Assembly: GCF_037577855.1 (NCBI RefSeq)
Contig: NZ_JBAKFX010000018.1
Span: 1-64,000, forward strand
Source of the DNA: Dethiothermospora halolimnae
GTDB lineage: Bacteria; Bacillota; Clostridia; Tissierellales; VENL01
Direction: 5' to 3'
Length of the DNA stretch: 64,000 nucleotides
Part shown: piece after piece, positions 62,415-64,000 of the stretch
How positions within the stretch are numbered: the stretch's first letter is position 1
How the letters are laid out: the number at the start of each line of letters is the position of its first letter
The notes under the pieces: model-generated
Databases searched by the model: none
Told to the model about the DNA's origin: nothing
Seen by the model: only the letters and a program-made list of their open reading frames with translations
Program-made: the position numbers and the translations under genes

Positions 62415-62918
62415 ATGGCTATAATAAAGAGTCTTCAAATAGATAGGGGACCCGCTGAACCACCAATAGAAATTTGTAGTTCAGAACGTTGTGATAGGGT
62501 TATGATAGATCCCATATGTGATAGCCATGCACCAGAACCTATTTGTGAACTTCATCTATGTGATAGAGTAAACATTTGTCCATCGAATTGTAATTGTGAG
62601 TCAAACAATCCAAGATGTAAGTGTGATAATAGATGTAGTTGTAATGCTGATAATAGATGCGATTGTGAAAGTAGATGTAGTTGCCATGTTCAGAGAACAT
62701 GTAGCTGTGATAATAGATGTATATGTAATGGTCAAAAAGGATGTACCTGTGACAATAGGTGCTCTTGTGATTCCAAAAGAGGATGTAGCTGTGATAGTAG
62801 ATGTAATTGTAATGTAGATAGAACGTGTGAGTGTGACAATAGATGTGCATGTAATGGCCAAAAAGGATGCACCTGTGATAATAGATGTAGCTGTAATGCT
62901 AAGAGATACTTTGATTAA
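62415..62918 (+). CDS. Cysteine-rich repeat protein 2 (candidate radical SAM substrate)
   Basis: 167 residues, again with exactly 36 cysteines. The N-terminus has PICDSHAPEPICELHLC, the motif found at the C-terminus of its neighbour. Seven regular 14-residue units CxC[DE]xRCxC-x5 follow (CSCDNRCICNGQKG, CTCDNRCSCDSKRG and so on). The Asn/Asp-Arg between the CxC pairs is nearly invariant. No leader-like segment of comparable length. AGGAGG ribosome binding site. Function unknown: RiPP precursor, metal-binding or fibre-decorating protein are possibilities. Confidence 0.8.
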   Translation: MAIIKSLQIDRGPAEPPIEICSSERCDRVMIDPICDSHAPEPICELHLCDRVNICPSNCNCESNNPRCKCDNRCSCNADNRCDCESRCSCHVQRTCSCDNRCICNGQKGCTCDNRCSCDSKRGCSCDSRCNCNVDRTCECDNRCACNGQKGCTCDNRCSCNAKRYFD

Positions 62919-62929
62919 GGAGGGGTAGT

Positions 62930-63808
62930 ATGGAAAGGTACGTTATACATGTGACGAAAAAATGTAATATGGACTGTTTTTACTGTTATGAGGAGGATAA
63001 AAGCAGTGGAGATAGAAGTTGGGAAGATACTAAAAATTTGATAGATGATATATTGAAATATAATAATGAGTTTGAGGTGGAATTTTTAGGTGGAGAACCT
63101 ATGATGAACTTTCCTCTTATAAAAAGATGCATTAATTATTTAAAAGACAAAGGGAATGTAAAGAAATATATAATAACTACCAATGGAACTATCATTAATG
63201 AAGAGATAGTAAAGTTTCTAATGGAAAATTCCAATGTATGCTTAGGTGTAAGTCTCGATGGTAATAGGTTTATGAACAGTATGAGGGTATTTAAAGATGT
63301 AGATGGTAACAAAATAAATTCTTATGAAAAAGTGATAGAGAATTTAGAAAATCTAAAACAAAATAATCTCATTGATAGAGTGTTTATTCATATGGTGATA
63401 CATCCATACAATGTGGGCTACTTAAGTGATGCAGTTGATCACTTCTATAACAAGGGTTATAAAAATATAGACATAGGAATAGTTGAAAAAACTTTAGATA
63501 TAACTGAAGAGTTTGAAAGGGCATTTATCAGAGAACATGATATCCTATCTAATAGAATAAGAGTTGGTATGTACCCCGAGTTAATAGTAACCACATTAGA
63601 TTATAAGCCAGACATTAGTAGCGAAAGAACATATATAAAGAATAAAGATGGAATTACAGTGGCAGAAAGCTATGGAAGGGTTAAAGACTTTACAGATAAT
63701 GATAACAATGAATATGAAATACTAAAGAATGATAGTAAAATCAATAGAATAAAACAACTGAAATTAGCTGTATATAATAATCATAAAAATGTTATCCAAA
63801 GTAGGTAG
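62930..63808 (+). CDS. Radical SAM enzyme 2, without SPASM domain
   Basis: 292 residues. Cys12, Cys16, Cys19 (KKCNMDCFYCYEED), FLGGEPMMNF, ITTNGTIINEE, LGVSLDGNRFMNS and VFIHMVIHPYNVGYL form the core of a SPASM/twitch-type radical SAM protein, but the cysteine-rich auxiliary domain is missing: after Cys87-type residues none follow the core. Eleven nt after the second Cys-rich gene. It could act on the same substrates or be a shortened partner of the first enzyme. Confidence 0.88.
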   Translation: MERYVIHVTKKCNMDCFYCYEEDKSSGDRSWEDTKNLIDDILKYNNEFEVEFLGGEPMMNFPLIKRCINYLKDKGNVKKYIITTNGTIINEEIVKFLMENSNVCLGVSLDGNRFMNSMRVFKDVDGNKINSYEKVIENLENLKQNNLIDRVFIHMVIHPYNVGYLSDAVDHFYNKGYKNIDIGIVEKTLDITEEFERAFIREHDILSNRIRVGMYPELIVTTLDYKPDISSERTYIKNKDGITVAESYGRVKDFTDNDNNEYEILKNDSKINRIKQLKLAVYNNHKNVIQSR

Positions 63809-63854
63809 AAATCTAGAGAAGTTTAGTTTTCTTTTTTATTATTAAAATATGCAG

Positions 63855-63880
63855 GGCCTGGGCATGCCTAGGCCTTTTTT
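63855..63880 (+). terminator. Terminator between the Cys-rich module and the lysis gene
   Basis: GGCCTGGGC and GCCTAGGCC flank a short loop, followed by TTTTTT. It would attenuate or end the tail transcript before the xhlA-like gene. Confidence 0.75.
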
Positions 63881-63907
63881 AAATCTGTAAAATATCGGAG
63901 GTGACCT

Positions 63908-64000
63908 ATGAATAATGAAGTTGTCAAATTAAAAATAACGGAACATGACAAAAAAATATCAGAACTGGATAGAAGAGTGGATAATAATGAAAGGGAAAAT
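63908..64000 (+). CDS. XhlA-like haemolysin/holin-associated protein (partial)
   Basis: The first 31 codons only: MNNEVVKLKITEHDKKISEL then charged heptads (LDRRVDNNERE), the coiled-coil N-terminus typical of XhlA in PBSX lysis cassettes. GGAGGTG ribosome binding site. The gene runs off the right end of the window. The holin and amidase are expected next. Confidence 0.65.
   Translation, partial: MNNEVVKLKITEHDKKISELDRRVDNNEREN

Noticed and set aside
62596..62900. Regular 42-nt repeats as a possible CRISPR array
   Set aside because: The repeats are contiguous, in frame and code for CxC units; there are no unique spacers and no cas genes.

Overview
The window comes from a low-GC, endospore-forming anaerobic Firmicute. 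The evidence is a cotJ spore-coat operon, a ferredoxin-linked 2-oxoacid oxidoreductase, rubrerythrin, an FeoAB ferrous iron importer, a Ptb/Buk pathway and clostridial-looking ribosome binding sites with many TTG and GTG starts. An amino-acid-fermenting member of the Clostridia (Tissierellales-like) fits best. That placement is inference from gene content; no rRNA or tRNA gene was found.

Layout. (1) 1-4975: right end of an integrated conjugative element with an XRE regulator, an actin-like ParM and RHH partner, a pilin-like protein, a membrane protein and a VirB4/TraG-type ATPase. It abuts a cotJC gene that is cut after codon 65, at a small inverted-repeat site (4970-4991). (2) 5.0-7.5 kb, minus strand: cotJA-cotJB-cotJC' and a DUF1576 membrane protein with its small partner. 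(3) 7.6-11.8 kb: sulfur/oxidative-stress genes, namely an ArsR regulator, a CoADR-rhodanese-TusA protein with a DsrE domain joined through an A-AAA-AAC slip site, and rubrerythrin. (4) 11.9-18.8 kb: a 38-codon small ORF, ABC-F, a MASE3-type SpoIIE phosphatase, PrsW and a CapA-like protein. (5) 18.9-38.1 kb: cdaA-cdaR and, 13 kb further on, glmM and ribozyme-controlled glmS. The usually contiguous cda-glm cluster is split by a sigma-54-controlled buk-ptb-buk-vor operon with its activator, plus YitT and an M6 protease. (6) 38.3-47.8 kb: an AarF-like kinase with a CrtI-like oxidoreductase, a GGDEF/EAL protein, an NCS2 permease with a structured leader, and feoAB behind a long Fur-like palindrome. 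(7) 48.4-64.0 kb: a PBSX-like contractile tail operon without capsid or terminase genes (tailocin-like), headed by a promoter carrying a canonical LexA box.

The most unusual system lies at 60.3-63.8 kb, between the tail fibre gene and the xhlA-like lysis gene. It is a four-gene module: a radical SAM/SPASM enzyme, two proteins with 36 cysteines each arranged in CxC-x3-CxC repeats, and a second, SPASM-less radical SAM enzyme. It looks like a peptide-modification (RiPP-like) or cysteine-rich appendage system built into an SOS-inducible tailocin. The function is inferred.

Intergenic regions carry several dispersed repeat families: a perfect palindrome with core GGGGGATTCGTAATCCCCC, AT-rich and ATTGACA-type modules with GC hairpins, and a MITE-like long hairpin. 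One copy sits inside the tail operon.
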